In this document: in pieces, positions 9,425 to 22,110 of the stretch | Layout of the letters: the number at the start of each line of letters is the position of its first letter | Numbering within the stretch: position 1 is the first letter of the stretch | Source of the DNA: Emcibacter nanhaiensis | Lineage (GTDB): Bacteria; Pseudomonadota; Alphaproteobacteria; Sphingomonadales; Emcibacteraceae | Length of the DNA: 64,000 nucleotides | NCBI RefSeq assembly: GCF_006385175.1 | Contig: NZ_VFIY01000010.1 | Span: 124,001-188,000, forward strand | Direction of reading: 5' to 3' | Program-made: the position numbers and the translations under genes | Notes under the pieces: generated by a model | Database searches by the model: none | Told to the model about the DNA's origin: nothing | Seen by the model: the letters and a program-made list of their open reading frames with translations, nothing else

Positions 9425-9747
9425 TCTCTGAGAAACCGTTCCACCTGTTCAAACTGTTCCGGCAATCTGTCGATCAGCTCCGCATAGTCCAGATCATTTT
9501 CCCTGCGGGCATTGACCTCGATTTCCCTGGCTATGGCTGCAACGCTTCCGGCGCCGATCTGCTGGCTGGTGGATTTCAGGGGATGGGCAATGTCGGCCAG
9601 ACCTTTAAAATCGCCCGCCAGCAGGCTGTCCCGCAGCCGGGCGACATACGCGTCACCATCGCTGATATATTTTTCAAGCACTTCATGCAACTGGTCCCCC
9701 AGATAAACAGCCAGCTCCTCCAGGCAATTCTCATCCACTATCGTCAT
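9370..9747 (-). CDS. Hpt-domain phosphotransfer protein
   Basis: A 125-residue all-helical protein consisting of a single histidine phosphotransfer domain. The phosphorylatable histidine is H55 in IAHPLKSTSQQIGA, a good match to the HxLKGxS consensus. Free-standing Hpt proteins relay phosphate between hybrid kinases and response regulators; no partner kinase is adjacent. It lies just upstream of, and divergent from, two chemoreceptor genes, so a signalling link is possible but unproven. Confidence 0.85.
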   Translation of the reverse strand: MTIVDENCLEELAVYLGDQLHEVLEKYISDGDAYVARLRDSLLAGDFKGLADIAHPLKSTSQQIGAGSVAAIAREIEVNARRENDLDYAELIDRLPEQFEQVERFLRDYMARQGTASTSASWPGS

Positions 9748-10000
9748 ATTTCCTCACCCCAGCCCGGTTGAAACATCCGCCCGTTTTCAAGCATATTTCC
9801 GCATATAAAAATATCCGTTAAATATTATACATAAAAAAGACGTCCAAAGGCCCGCACATTTAATATTTTATTAAATCCAATCTATATACTGTGCAAACAG
9901 GGAACTCATCCAGAAGCGCCTTTCATCAACGCACCACTGAGTGACCGCAAAAGAGGGACAGACAGGAACCGGATAAGAGTTACAGAACAGAGAAACGCAG

Positions 10001-11392
10001 ATGACACAGACATCGGACAAAACAGATGCCTTCCAGGCAGTTGCCGTCGAAGCCGGCGGATTGGGCATTGAAATCGCGGATATTTCCGGCATTGTTGACC
10101 AAGTCAGCAATCTGGTCAGTGAACAGGCAAAGGCTTTTCAGAACCTGCAGGAGAAAGCCCGGGAAATTTCCCAAAGCAACAACAACATCTGCGAAACATC
10201 GAAAAACACCCGGGACCGGGTACATCAGACCCGGCAAAGCATGTCACGATCCGGCGAAGTGGTGGAGAACACCCTGGGCGATATCCACAAGCTCATTGCC
10301 TCGGTCGGCGAATTCTCCGAACAGCTCAATGATCTCCAGTCTGCCCTGGATGAAGTAAGCGCTGTCGCCTCCACCATCAATGACATCGCCAGCCAGACCA
10401 ACCTGCTGGCCCTGAACGCCACCATCGAGGCCGCCCGGGCCGGCGAAGCCGGACGCGGCTTTTCGGTTGTCGCCAACGAAGTGAAAGCCCTGTCCAACCA
10501 GACCTCGGAAGCCACCGCCAAAATCGGCACCACTGTTTCCCTGCTGGCAGACAAGATTACAACCCTCAGCAATTCCGTACAGGCCAGCACGAGAAATGCG
10601 GAAAATGTCCACGAGAGCACCAGCAATTTCTCAGAAATGGTCACCGAGATGGACAACGTACTGACCGACATGGACCAGGAAGCACAATCCATCGAGGAAG
10701 CCACCAGAATCTGCGATTCAAATTGCTCACAGTTTGTCGGCACCCTGGAAGGCATGGAAAAAGACGTGGACAACGCGGACAAAAACCTGGCCAGCGCCCG
10801 GGACCGCACAGTCCAGCTCATTTCTTCCGCCGAAAAACTTGTACAGCTGACCGCAGATTCCGGCATTGAAACCCTCGACACCCCGATCATCCAGAAAGTC
10901 AAGGAGGTGGCGAATAAAATCTCCGGAGCTTTTGAAGAAGCTGTTGCTTCCGGCCACATCAGCCAGCGGGATCTGTTTGATTTCACCTATACCCCGATCG
11001 AGGGCACCGATCCGGAGCAGGTTACGACCAGATTTTCCTCGCTGACCGACCAGATCCTGCCGGCAATCCAGGACCCGGTCCTTAATTTTGACAGCCGGAT
11101 CATGATCTGCGGCACCTTTGACCGCAACGGCTATCTTCCGACCCACAACAGCCAGTATAATAAGCCCCAGCGGGCCAATGACCCGGAATGGAACAAAGCC
11201 AATTCCCGCTATCGGACAATCTATAGTGACCGAAATGCCCAGCGAGCCGTGCAGAATACCGAGCCGTTCCTGCTGCAGGCCTATCGCCGGGATATGGGTA
11301 ACGGCAACTTCACCGTGCTGAAGGATGCGACCGCCCCGATCTTCGTCAATGGCCAGCACTGGGGTGCGGTGAGGATCGCCTACAAGGCCTGA
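10001..11392 (+). CDS. Soluble methyl-accepting chemotaxis protein with C-terminal sensor domain
   Basis: 463 residues, no membrane helix. Residues 1-300 are a helical bundle containing the highly conserved MCP hairpin tip (about residues 115-165: [20 protein letters not shown], then [15 protein letters not shown]). The last 140 residues form a mixed alpha/beta domain ([10 protein letters not shown], then [13 protein letters not shown] and [13 protein letters not shown]) of the Cache/PAS-like type seen at the C-terminus of some cytoplasmic receptors. It should bind CheA/CheW and sense an internal ligand. A paralog of the same length follows; a terminator separates them. Confidence 0.9.
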   Translation: MTQTSDKTDAFQAVAVEAGGLGIEIADISGIVDQVSNLVSEQAKAFQNLQEKAREISQSNNNICETSKNTRDRVHQTRQSMSRSGEVVENTLGDIHKLIASVGEFSEQLNDLQSALDEVSAVASTINDIASQTNLLALNATIEAARAGEAGRGFSVVANEVKALSNQTSEATAKIGTTVSLLADKITTLSNSVQASTRNAENVHESTSNFSEMVTEMDNVLTDMDQEAQSIEEATRICDSNCSQFVGTLEGMEKDVDNADKNLASARDRTVQLISSAEKLVQLTADSGIETLDTPIIQKVKEVANKISGAFEEAVASGHISQRDLFDFTYTPIEGTDPEQVTTRFSSLTDQILPAIQDPVLNFDSRIMICGTFDRNGYLPTHNSQYNKPQRANDPEWNKANSRYRTIYSDRNAQRAVQNTEPFLLQAYRRDMGNGNFTVLKDATAPIFVNGQHWGAVRIAYKA

Positions 11393-11418
11393 AAAAAAGC
11401 CGGTGTGGAGTTGTAAGA

Positions 11419-11449
11419 ACGGGGGGCAGGCTTGCCGCCCGTTTTTTTT
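11419..11449 (+). terminator. Terminator of the first chemoreceptor gene
   Basis: ACGGGGGGCA pairs with TGCCGCCCGT (one internal mismatch) across a short loop and is followed by eight T residues. The paralogous receptor downstream therefore has its own promoter. Confidence 0.85.
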
Positions 11450-11661
11450 ACCGGCCAACAGGGTTCAACCTTATATAAGTGCCGCTTATTACTCTGAAAC
11501 CTGTGGTCGTTAGACTTTTGTGGAAGCCAGTATCCGGGAAATATGGGCTATACTACAGGCCAAAAAACAAATTCCCGGCTTAATGAATAATAGTATTGGG
11601 AGGTCAGTGGAGTAGCCAAGACAGCATATACTCCGAAGCAAAATATAGGGAGAATAGTGGA

Positions 11662-13053
11662 GTGACAAATTTATCGGGCAACAATGATGCTTTTCAGGAA
11701 GTAGCGGCCGAGGCCGGTGGCCTTGGCATAGAAATAGCGGACATCTCGGGAGTTGTCGAAGAAGTCAGTTCCCTGGTCAGTGAGCAGGCAAAGGCTTTCC
11801 GGAACCTGAAGGAAAAGGCACAGGAAATCTCCGACAGCAATCACAACATCAGTGAAATTTCGACCAGGACCAGAACTCGTGTGGAACAAACCCGCCAAAG
11901 CATGTCACGTTCCGGCGAAATTGTGGAACATACCCTTGGCGATATCCACAGCCTGATTTCTTCTGTTGGCGACTTCGCGAGCCAGCTTAATGATTTGCAG
12001 GCTGCATTGGGGGAAGTCAGTGCCGTTGCCTCCACCATTGACGACATCGCCAGCCAGACCAACCTGCTGGCGCTGAACGCCACCATCGAGGCGGCCCGGG
12101 CCGGCGAGGCCGGGCGCGGCTTTTCCGTCGTCGCCAACGAAGTGAAAGCCCTGTCCAACCAGACCTCGGAAGCGACCGCCAAAATCGGTGCCACGGTCTC
12201 GCTGCTGGCGGAAAAAATCAACGCCCTGATCAGTTCGGTGGACCTGAGCACCAGAAATGCCGAAACCGTCCATGAGAGCACCAGTAACTTCTCCCAGATG
12301 GTCACAGATATGGACGAGATCCTCACCGACATGGCCAACGAAGCCCAGACCATTGACCGGGCGGCCAGGTCAAGTGACGAAAGCTGCGTTCATTTCGGGG
12401 AAACCCTGGAAAATCTGTCAAATGATGTCGCCGCAGCCGACAAGAGCCTGGCCAGCGCCCGGGACCGGACGGTACAACTGATTTCTTCGGCCGAGAAACT
12501 TGTCCAGCTGACCGCCGGTGCAGGCATCGAAACCGTTGACACGCCAATGATCAAAAGGGTCAGGGAAGTTGCCGGGCAGATTTCAGCGGCCTTTGAGAAA
12601 GGCATTGCCGAGGGACAAATCAGCGCGCAGGACCTGTTTGATTTTTCCTATCAGCCCATTGATGGTACCGATCCGCAGCAACTGATGGCCAAATTTACAG
12701 ACTTCACAGACCGGGTCTTGCCGGACATTCAGGAACCGGTGCTTGCCGAGGACGACAGGACCATTTTCTGCGCCTCCTTCGATATGAACGGCTATCTTCC
12801 AACCCACAACCGGGTTTTCAGCAAACCGCAGAGACCGAACGATATTGAATGGAACAAGGCCAATTGCCGCAACCGGCTGATTTTCGACGACCGCACCGCC
12901 ATGAATGCGGTCAAAAGCACGGCCCCGTTCCTGCTGCAGGTGTACCGCCGGGATATGGGCGGCGGCAATATTGTGATGTTGAAGGATGCCTCGGCGCCGA
13001 TCTATGCCAACGGCAAACACTGGGGCGCGGTCAGGATCGCCTATAAGGCCTGA
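11662..13053 (+). CDS. Soluble methyl-accepting chemotaxis protein, tandem paralog
   Basis: 463 residues, exactly as long as its upstream paralog and collinear with it along the whole length. The MCP tip is almost identical; the sensor domain ([23 protein letters not shown]-like, [13 protein letters not shown]) differs more. The frame is open upstream to a TTG at 11596, but GTG 11662 is preferred: AGGGAG lies about 9 nt upstream and the encoded (M)[11 protein letters not shown] lines up residue for residue with [12 protein letters not shown] of the first copy. It is probably a duplication with diverged ligand range. Confidence 0.88.
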   Translation: MTNLSGNNDAFQEVAAEAGGLGIEIADISGVVEEVSSLVSEQAKAFRNLKEKAQEISDSNHNISEISTRTRTRVEQTRQSMSRSGEIVEHTLGDIHSLISSVGDFASQLNDLQAALGEVSAVASTIDDIASQTNLLALNATIEAARAGEAGRGFSVVANEVKALSNQTSEATAKIGATVSLLAEKINALISSVDLSTRNAETVHESTSNFSQMVTDMDEILTDMANEAQTIDRAARSSDESCVHFGETLENLSNDVAAADKSLASARDRTVQLISSAEKLVQLTAGAGIETVDTPMIKRVREVAGQISAAFEKGIAEGQISAQDLFDFSYQPIDGTDPQQLMAKFTDFTDRVLPDIQEPVLAEDDRTIFCASFDMNGYLPTHNRVFSKPQRPNDIEWNKANCRNRLIFDDRTAMNAVKSTAPFLLQVYRRDMGGGNIVMLKDASAPIYANGKHWGAVRIAYKA

Positions 13054-13057
13054 TCAT

Positions 13058-13336
13058 TTATTTTTTCAGGCTTTCCGCCCAGGCGTCAATCTTCACTGAC
13101 AGATGCTTGTGCTCGTCCTCGATCTCGCGCTCAAAATGCTCGTCATAATCCTTGCCTTCGCCGGCAAGCTTTTCGACCTTGCCGGAAAACTTTTTCAGTT
13201 CGGCCATCAGGTCTTCATATTCGGCCTTGAACTTGCCGCCTTCTTCGGTATCGAAGACGGGATGCTCGGAATGGTCTTCCAGGAATTTCTCCCGGGCCCG
13301 GAGCCCTTCGGCAAGCTTGTGTAAAAATGTGCTCAT
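13058..13336 (-). CDS. Small acidic/basic coiled-coil protein, unknown
   Basis: 92 residues, highly charged and predicted fully helical with heptad-like spacing (LMAELKKFSGKVEKLAGEGK, then DEHFEREIEDEHKHL). No signal peptide, cysteine or known motif is visible. It ends 4 nt from the second chemoreceptor gene in a convergent arrangement. I do not recognise the family. Confidence 0.6.
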   Translation of the reverse strand: MSTFLHKLAEGLRAREKFLEDHSEHPVFDTEEGGKFKAEYEDLMAELKKFSGKVEKLAGEGKDYDEHFEREIEDEHKHLSVKIDAWAESLKK

Positions 13337-13459
13337 TCTTTATCCCCTGTATGTTTGAGTTTCCCCAAATTGTATCAGCCGGAATTTGATTGTCCATTGA
13401 TATCCGTCAAAACTCCCTGCCAACGTCACACATATCCTGCAGGCAGCTGGCACGATAAA

Positions 13460-13483
13460 AAAGGCGACCCGGAGGCCGCCTTT
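13460..13483 (-). terminator. Terminator of the PEP-CTERM gene
   Basis: On the minus strand AAAGGCG and CGCCTTT form a stem around a 10-nt loop and are followed by TTTTATCG, 25 nt after the stop codon of the PEP-CTERM gene. Confidence 0.75.
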
Positions 13484-13507
13484 GTGCATTTCACTTCTGG
13501 AGCGTGA

Positions 13508-14188
13508 TTAGCTGCGACGACGACGCGCCACACCAACCCCGACGAGGCCAAGACCCAGCAGCGCCAGAGTAGCAGGCTCAGCAACACCTACGGCATGGAT
13601 ATTGTCCAGGGTAAAGAAGGCCGGACCGGTAAAGTTCTCGGGAACGGTCCAGTCGAAGGACAGGCGAACGGTCTGGCCGGCAAAGGCGCTCAGGTCGACA
13701 AGGCCCGTCAGGGCGCCTGTGTCATTCACCAAAGTCCCGGCCACCGCAGTCAGGATGTTAAAGCTGGCAAGATTGGCCCCGCCGCCGGCGACTTCGATAT
13801 TAACATCAAAGAGCCGGTTCTGCTGTGCGCCATAGTTTACCAGGTCCCAAGCCCCGCGATAGTCGAAGGAAATGGTGGACAGGCCACCTACCACGGTGAT
13901 GTCCTGGCCGATACGGATCGTACCGGGACCATCCCCGTCAAAGCCGTTGGCTGCGGTATAGACACCGTCGGTCGGAGAGCTCAAGAAAAAGCCGCCCCAG
14001 TCGGTGACACCTGATCCAATTACAGATGCCGGAAAATAGGGATCGGTAAGATCCTGTACCGCCCAGCCGGTAAAATCACCGGTTTCGAAGCTGCCGTTGG
14101 CGATGGCTGTCGCCTGCGCCTGGCCCGCAAAGCCGGCGACCAGAAACGCCCCGGCCAACGCACATTTTTTTACCACACTTTTAAACAT
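13508..14188 (-). CDS. PEP-CTERM sorting-domain exported protein
   Basis: 226 residues. A signal peptide spans residues 1-26 (ends GQAQA). A beta-rich body starts with NGSFETGDFTGW, a carbohydrate-binding-like opening common in this group. The C-terminus has the PEP-CTERM signal: a VAEPATL motif, a hydrophobic helix LALLGLGLVGVGVA and a terminal RRRRS. Such proteins are processed by an EpsH-type exosortase and are linked to exopolysaccharide or biofilm matrix. No exosortase gene is in the window, so the processing enzyme must be elsewhere. It stands alone. Confidence 0.88.
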   Translation of the reverse strand: MFKSVVKKCALAGAFLVAGFAGQAQATAIANGSFETGDFTGWAVQDLTDPYFPASVIGSGVTDWGGFFLSSPTDGVYTAANGFDGDGPGTIRIGQDITVVGGLSTISFDYRGAWDLVNYGAQQNRLFDVNIEVAGGGANLASFNILTAVAGTLVNDTGALTGLVDLSAFAGQTVRLSFDWTVPENFTGPAFFTLDNIHAVGVAEPATLALLGLGLVGVGVARRRRS

Positions 14189-14310
14189 TGAAAACCCCTT
14201 CCCACTTTTTCTGATTTAAATTAGGGGTAAGACTAGCAACATTCGTGCCATATTAGAAAAACTGGAGAAAACTGCAATTTTTCAGATTTTATTTCATTGG
14301 AAAACCTGAA

Positions 14311-14356
14311 AAACTGTAAAATATCCTGACTCTATTTACGGGATTTTTTACAGTTT
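14311..14356 (-). terminator. Long inverted repeat ending the N-ATPase operon
   Basis: AAACTGTAAAATATCC (14311-14326) and GGGATTTTTTACAGTTT (14340-14356) pair over about 16 positions with one mismatch and a 13-nt loop. On the minus strand the stem is followed by TTTTTC and lies 32 nt after the atpG stop, so it most likely terminates the operon. The AT-rich stem is unusual and could also be a protein-binding dyad. Confidence 0.6.
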
Positions 14357-14387
14357 CGGAGGTGAAACACCCCAGGTACACTCCAGG

Positions 14388-15203
14388 TTACAGGGCTTCG
14401 GCGCCCAGCATGATGGTTTCGATTTCCTGGATGATTTCCCCCTGGCGGGCCATATTCATGCGCTGGGTCAGATCCCTGGTCGTCTCCTCCAGCCGGTGCA
14501 GCGCCTTTTCCATATGCTCGAGACGGCGGCGGTTTTCCGTGGCCAGCGACATCATGAACGTCCCTTCCAATGACAGAAGCAGCGCTTGTTCGCCCAACAG
14601 AGCGGTAAAGTCCGGTGCAGTGAGGTTCAATAGTGGCTTGTGAGACGGAACAGTGGCCGGACGGTCAGGCACCGGCAGCGGCGCCACCGTCTTCAGGTGC
14701 GGCCCGCCCTCAGCCTCATCCTGGTACAATACCTTTACCGTTGAGGACAGGCCGGGACAAGCCTGCTGGGTATGCTCCAGCCAGCCAGCGACCCGTTCCA
14801 GAACCTGGGGGATTTCCTCGGCCACCACCGCGCCGGCGAGGCTCTCCACCCTCCCTTCCTCCTCCAGACGATCCGCCAGTCTGTTGCCGACCACCAGGAT
14901 CTTCTCGCCCCTTTCCTGCGCCTCAAGCGCGGGTGCGACCAGTTCGGCATTAAACTCCCCGCAAAAGCCGCGCTCGGCGCCGATCACAATGGTAATCCCG
15001 CCTGCCTGCTCCAGCGGCAGATCGTAAAAGGAAGAAAAATCCGCCGCCACCCGCTCGACGGTGCCGAGGACCTGCTTCTGCCGGTCCAGGCTCTGCCCCA
15101 GCTTGTGTACTTCCATCAGGGCCAGGTTCTTCATGGCCGACAACATGGATCGTACGTCGTCATAGCGTTCCAGCTTGCGGGCGATGTTGCGACGCTTGCT
15201 CAT
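14388..15203 (-). CDS. atpG: N-type F-ATPase gamma subunit
   Basis: 271 residues. The central-stalk gamma subunit, with N- and C-terminal long helices (KRRNIARKLERYDDVRSMLSA; NRRRLEHMEKALHRLEETTRDL, read in parts) around a Rossmann-like middle, and the GAERGFCGEFN element typical of gamma. The start is ATG 15203, which overlaps the atpA stop in ATGA; the frame continues to 15230 but without a better site. It is the last gene of the operon, as in other N-ATPases, and more diverged from housekeeping AtpG than the catalytic subunits. Confidence 0.88.
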   Translation of the reverse strand: MSKRRNIARKLERYDDVRSMLSAMKNLALMEVHKLGQSLDRQKQVLGTVERVAADFSSFYDLPLEQAGGITIVIGAERGFCGEFNAELVAPALEAQERGEKILVVGNRLADRLEEEGRVESLAGAVVAEEIPQVLERVAGWLEHTQQACPGLSSTVKVLYQDEAEGGPHLKTVAPLPVPDRPATVPSHKPLLNLTAPDFTALLGEQALLLSLEGTFMMSLATENRRRLEHMEKALHRLEETTRDLTQRMNMARQGEIIQEIETIMLGAEAL

Positions 15204-16657
15204 GTGAGCCTCCCCACCAGCGCCGCCCACTGGTCCCGCGGGTCATCAAGCCTCAGCCTGCCGCGGGCCACCGCCTCGGCAATACTCTTGAGCAGCCGTT
15301 TAATCTCCTCTCCTTCCTTGTCGGCAAACAGCCCGTCATTGAATGCCACCATCCAGGCCAGCTGCATTTCCGGCGAAAAGGCGCTCTGCAGGTCCTGTTT
15401 CAGGATTTCACGCAACAGCCTGCCGCGCTTGAGCCGGTTCTGGATATTTTCCTCGAGCCGGGCGCCGAAGTGGGAAAAGACCTCCAGCTCCAGAAACTGC
15501 AGGTAATCCAGCTTCATGCGTGCGGCTTCCTTCTTGATCGCCGGATGCTGGGCCGCCCCGCCGATGCGGGATACGGACCGGCGCACGTCCACGGCCGGCA
15601 AGACCCCGGCGGCAAACAGCTTGCGGTCAAAGTAAATCTGGCCGTCGGTGATGGAGATCAGATTGGTCGGGATATAGGCTGAAATCTCGTCCTGCTGGGT
15701 CTCGACAATGGCCAGCGCCGACATGCTGCCACCACCCTTTTCCGCGGACAGGCAGGTGGATCGTTCCAGCAGGCGCGAATGGAGGTAAAACACGTCGCCG
15801 GGATAGGCCTCGCGGCCCGGCGGGCGGCGCAGCAGCAGCGACAGTTCCCGGTAGACCCGGGCATGGGTGGACAGGTCGTCATAAACCACCAGCACCTTGC
15901 GGCCGCTTTCCATCCAGTGTTCCGCCAAGGTGCAGCCGGCATAGGGCGCCAGATATTTGAGGCCCGGCCGGGCCGTCGCTTCCGCCACCACCACCGTGGT
16001 CCAGGCCAGGGCGCCCTGCTCCCGCAGCGTTTCAACCAGCGAGGCCACCGCTGCCCGTTTCTGGCCGATCATGACATAGACACAGAGGGTGCCGCTGTCC
16101 TTCTGGTTCAACACCGTATCGAGCGCCAGACTGCTTTTGCCGGTACCGTTGTCGCCGATCAGCAACTGGCGCTGGCCATGGCCGATCGGGATCATGGTGT
16201 CGACAATCCGGTTGCCGGTATAGAGCGGCTCATGGACAAAATCCCGCGCGGTAATCTGCGGCGACGGATGATCAAGGAAACGTTCGTCCTGTCCCTCCAC
16301 CGCTTCGCCGTCATCCAGCGGAAAACCAAGCGGATCGATCACCCGGCCGAGAAAACCGTCGCCGGTCTGCAAAGTCAGCCTCCGCCCCGTCAGGCTGACC
16401 GCCATCCCGGCGCTCAGGTCCGGCGTTTCCTCCAGGATCATGGCCCCGACCCGCTGGGCAGACAGCAGATAGACCAGTGCGAGGGAGCCGTCTTCGGTGC
16501 GCACCAGGTCCTCAATGGCGACCGACGGCAACCCCTCGATCCACATGACGCCGTCACCGACCGCCGTCACGATCCCCCGCTCGGCCAGCCGGGGCGAAAA
16601 CTGATAGTCCCGGAGCAGCTGACCCCCGGCTTCTGGCAACCGGTCGTCACTGCGCAT
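15200..16657 (-). CDS. atpA: N-type F-ATPase alpha subunit
   Basis: 485 residues. The non-catalytic alpha subunit of the hexamer, with the beta-barrel N-domain (GIVTAVGDGVMWIEGLPSV), a P-loop GDNGTGKSSLALD in place of the usual GDRQTGKT, and the ISITDGQIYFDRKLFAAGVLPAVDV segment (read in parts). The ATG at 16657 is chosen: GGAGGG lies 8 nt upstream and it overlaps the atpF stop by 11 nt. An upstream in-frame start at 16699 would add 14 atypical residues inside atpF. The length is slightly shorter than housekeeping AtpA. Confidence 0.9.
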   Translation of the reverse strand: MRSDDRLPEAGGQLLRDYQFSPRLAERGIVTAVGDGVMWIEGLPSVAIEDLVRTEDGSLALVYLLSAQRVGAMILEETPDLSAGMAVSLTGRRLTLQTGDGFLGRVIDPLGFPLDDGEAVEGQDERFLDHPSPQITARDFVHEPLYTGNRIVDTMIPIGHGQRQLLIGDNGTGKSSLALDTVLNQKDSGTLCVYVMIGQKRAAVASLVETLREQGALAWTTVVVAEATARPGLKYLAPYAGCTLAEHWMESGRKVLVVYDDLSTHARVYRELSLLLRRPPGREAYPGDVFYLHSRLLERSTCLSAEKGGGSMSALAIVETQQDEISAYIPTNLISITDGQIYFDRKLFAAGVLPAVDVRRSVSRIGGAAQHPAIKKEAARMKLDYLQFLELEVFSHFGARLEENIQNRLKRGRLLREILKQDLQSAFSPEMQLAWMVAFNDGLFADKEGEEIKRLLKSIAEAVARGRLRLDDPRDQWAALVGRLT

Positions 16658-17396
16658 GCACCAGTCCCTCCGTAAACCAAGCGAGTTCATCCCGGACATT
16701 GGCCTGCAGCACCCAGGGGCCGATCGTCACCGACAGGCCGGCAATCAGGCTCTCATCCTGCAGGTAGGAAAGCTTGCAGGCCACACCAGTGGCCTCCGAA
16801 AAGGTCTTTTCCAGTTGCTGTTTGACTTCCAGCGGCAGATCCCGCGGACTGGCGATGGTCATCTGCCCCTCCGTCTCTGCCAGGGCAGTCTTCAGGCTCT
16901 CCAGCTTTTCGTCCGGCCAGGCCTTGATATCCTCAACCAGCACCTCTGCCAGCCTGCGGTCAAGTTCTGCGCCTGACAGGCGTTCCAGGAATTTTGCTGC
17001 AAAGTCCATACCCTTGGCCCGCGCCTGTTTCTCCATCCTGCGCCGGGCATCAGCCTCCTTTTTCGCCGTCGTTGCCGCCAGACGCTGTTTTTCCTCCTCC
17101 ACCGCCTGGCGGACCTCTTCCAGTTTCCGCTCGCGCTCGTCGGCCAGTTCCTTGTCCAGTTCGGCCCGCTCGCGGTCCTGTTCCCGCTGCCAGTCGGCAA
17201 GGCGTTTCTCGTAAGTGGTGCGCAGGTCGTCGGCCTGCTGTTTCTGGTCGGCCGCTTCCTGGACGCTGTCCTCAATGGCCTGCCGGCGCCGCGCCATGAC
17301 AGCCTGAATCGGCCGGTACAGAAAGCGGTGCAACAGCCAGACCAGAACAACAAAGTTGATCAGCTCCAGAATGAAGGTGGTGAGGTCGATCTGCAT
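16647..17396 (-). CDS. atpF: N-type F-ATPase subunit b with fused delta-like domain
   Basis: 249 residues, much longer than an ordinary b subunit (about 160). One N-terminal membrane helix (residues 5-25) is followed by a long charged coiled coil (about residues 28-150). A globular C-terminus ending in SLIAGLSVTIGPWVLQANV-RDEL resembles the C-terminal domain of the delta subunit. The operon has no atpH, so this protein probably supplies both peripheral-stalk functions, as reported for N-ATPases. It starts 5 nt after the atpE stop. Confidence 0.88.
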   Translation of the reverse strand: MQIDLTTFILELINFVVLVWLLHRFLYRPIQAVMARRRQAIEDSVQEAADQKQQADDLRTTYEKRLADWQREQDRERAELDKELADERERKLEEVRQAVEEEKQRLAATTAKKEADARRRMEKQARAKGMDFAAKFLERLSGAELDRRLAEVLVEDIKAWPDEKLESLKTALAETEGQMTIASPRDLPLEVKQQLEKTFSEATGVACKLSYLQDESLIAGLSVTIGPWVLQANVRDELAWFTEGLVHAQ

Positions 17397-17401
17397 CGGC
17401 G

Positions 17402-18365
<964 letters not shown>

Positions 18366-18366
<1 letters not shown>

Positions 18367-18647
18367 TACGGCCGCTCCCGGATAAAGAGAAACACATTCA
18401 CGGTGCCGACAACCACTCCCAGCACGATCAGGCTGACGGTCCAGCGCACGGAATATTCCTCAAACATAGCATCAATCCAGCGTCCCAGATAGGCACCACC
18501 GACAATGGGCAGGACGAACATCAGCGCCAGGCTGCCGAGAAACACTGTTTGCGCCAGCAAGGTATGGCGCTGGCGTTCCGCTTCCCGCAACCGGTCCGCA
18601 TCCCGTTCTGCCGCTCGCTTCATATCGTTGCTGCCATCTTCGTCCAT
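18366..18647 (-). CDS. atpQ: AtpQ/AtpI-like N-ATPase assembly protein
   Basis: 93 residues. A charged N-terminal helix is followed by two membrane segments: FLGSLALMFVLPIVGGAYLG with the AtpI-type GxYLGRWID motif, and WTVSLIVLGVVVGTVNVFLF. This fits the gene-1/AtpQ protein of N-ATPase operons, a relative of AtpI that helps c-ring assembly. An internal ATG (18623) is an alternative start. The usual next gene, atpR, is missing; atpB follows directly. Confidence 0.75.
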
Positions 18648-18650
18648 AGC

Positions 18651-20500
<1,850 letters not shown>

Positions 20501-20558
20501 CTAATACCATGAACCAGCTGAGATTTTTTGTCAAAAAGGGATTGCGGAAAAACGAAAA

Positions 20559-20586
20559 ATCCCCCGACGAAAACACGCCGGGGGAT
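20559..20586 (-). terminator. Terminator of the aldehyde dehydrogenase / P450 unit
   Basis: ATCCCCCG and CGGGGGAT form an 8-bp perfect stem; on the minus strand it is followed by TTTTTCG, about 30 nt after the ALDH stop codon. Confidence 0.85.
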
Positions 20587-20615
20587 CCGAAACAACCTGA
20601 AACTTTTACCCTTGA

Positions 20616-22031
20616 TCAGCTCTTGTCGATGCTGATGACATGGATATCGGTATATTCAGCCAGGCCTTCCTCGCCGAATTCAACCCCCATGCCGGAGGAT
20701 TTGACGCCGCCCATGGGCACATGGGGCGCGATCAGGGCGTGGGCATTGACCCAGGAAGTGCCGCATTCCAGTTTCTTGGCCACTTCGGTGGCCTTGGCGA
20801 GGTCGGAAGACCAGACCGAGCCGCTGAGCCCGAACTCGCTGTTGTTGGCCCGCCCGATGACCTCGTCCAGATCGCTGTAGCGGATGATCGGCAGCACCGG
20901 CCCGAACTGTTCCTCGTCGACCAAGCGGGTGCCGTCGGAAATATCGGCGACCAGGGTCAGGGGGTAGAAATAGCCGGGGCCGTCCATCGGCTCGCCGCCA
21001 CACAGGATCCGCGCCCCCCGGGTCTTGGCGTCTTCGACCAGACCGACCACCTTGTCATACTGCATCTTATTCTGGATCGGCCCCATCAGCACGCCCTGCT
21101 CCAGGCCGTTGCCGACCGGTGTCGCCTCGGCGATTTTGGTCAGGGTTTCACAGACTTCATCATAGATATCGTCATGGACATAGAGCCGCTTGATGGCGGC
21201 GCAGGTCTGGCCGCTGTTGATGAAGGCGCCGCCGAAGATTTTCTCGGCCATTTTACTCACATCGGTGTCGGGCAGCACGATCGCTGCGTCGTTGCCGCCC
21301 AGCTCCAGGGTCAGGCGTTTCATGGTCCCGGCGGCACTCTGCATCACTTTTTTGCCGGTCGCGCAGGAGCCGGTGAAGACCACCTTCTTGATATTGTCAT
21401 GGTCGGTCATCCACTGGCCCAGTTCATCGGTACCGGTCACCACATTGAGGACGCCGGCCGGCAGCACCGTATTGAGCAGCTCCACCATGCGGATGGTGCT
21501 GAGCGGAGTGAAGGGCGACGGCTTGAGCACCACCGTGTTGCCGGTGCGGATTGCGGGCACGATATGCCAGATGGCAATCATCAGCGGCCAGTTCCAGGGG
21601 GTGATGGACGCCACCACGCCGAGCGGCTGACGATGCAGTTCGATGCGCTGGGCGTCGCTGTCCTCGATCACCTTGACCGGAAGCTCGAAATTGGCCTGCG
21701 CCCCGGCCCAGGCCATACACGCGCCCATCTCGAATTCGGAGCCCATACCGCCAAGCGGCTTGCCCTGCTCCATGGTCAGCAGGCGGCTGAGCTCACCCAT
21801 ATTGTCTTCCAGCACCTTGGCCATGTCGAGGCAGGCCTGCTTGCGCGTCTCGTTGCTCTCCCGGCTCCAGCTTTGGAACGCCTTGTCGGCGGCCGCCACG
21901 GCGGCATCAAGATCGGCCTTGGTCGCGATCGGCGCCTTACCAACCAGTTCCCGGGTCGCGGGATTCAGAATATCGAATGTGTCTGCGGTCTCTACCTTTT
22001 GACCGTCAATGATCAGAGAATAGCTTGTCAT
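20616..22031 (-). CDS. NAD(P)+-dependent aldehyde dehydrogenase
   Basis: 471 residues, full-length ALDH superfamily enzyme. The general base glutamate is in LELGGNDAAI, the nucleophilic cysteine in NSGQTCAAIKR, and the oxyanion asparagine in PWNWPLM. It is downstream of the self-sufficient P450 on the same strand with a 79-nt gap and a shared terminator, so it probably oxidises the aldehyde made from the P450 product. The closest class by eye is the succinate-semialdehyde/aliphatic aldehyde type; the exact substrate is unknown. Confidence 0.9.
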   Translation of the reverse strand: MTSYSLIIDGQKVETADTFDILNPATRELVGKAPIATKADLDAAVAAADKAFQSWSRESNETRKQACLDMAKVLEDNMGELSRLLTMEQGKPLGGMGSEFEMGACMAWAGAQANFELPVKVIEDSDAQRIELHRQPLGVVASITPWNWPLMIAIWHIVPAIRTGNTVVLKPSPFTPLSTIRMVELLNTVLPAGVLNVVTGTDELGQWMTDHDNIKKVVFTGSCATGKKVMQSAAGTMKRLTLELGGNDAAIVLPDTDVSKMAEKIFGGAFINSGQTCAAIKRLYVHDDIYDEVCETLTKIAEATPVGNGLEQGVLMGPIQNKMQYDKVVGLVEDAKTRGARILCGGEPMDGPGYFYPLTLVADISDGTRLVDEEQFGPVLPIIRYSDLDEVIGRANNSEFGLSGSVWSSDLAKATEVAKKLECGTSWVNAHALIAPHVPMGGVKSSGMGVEFGEEGLAEYTDIHVISIDKS

Positions 22032-22110
22032 CGGCCTTCCTTTATTCCTGTAGTGAATTTTCAGGGTAGCGCGGGCAACAGACCGTCACAATCATACCTT
22101 CGTATCGGCT

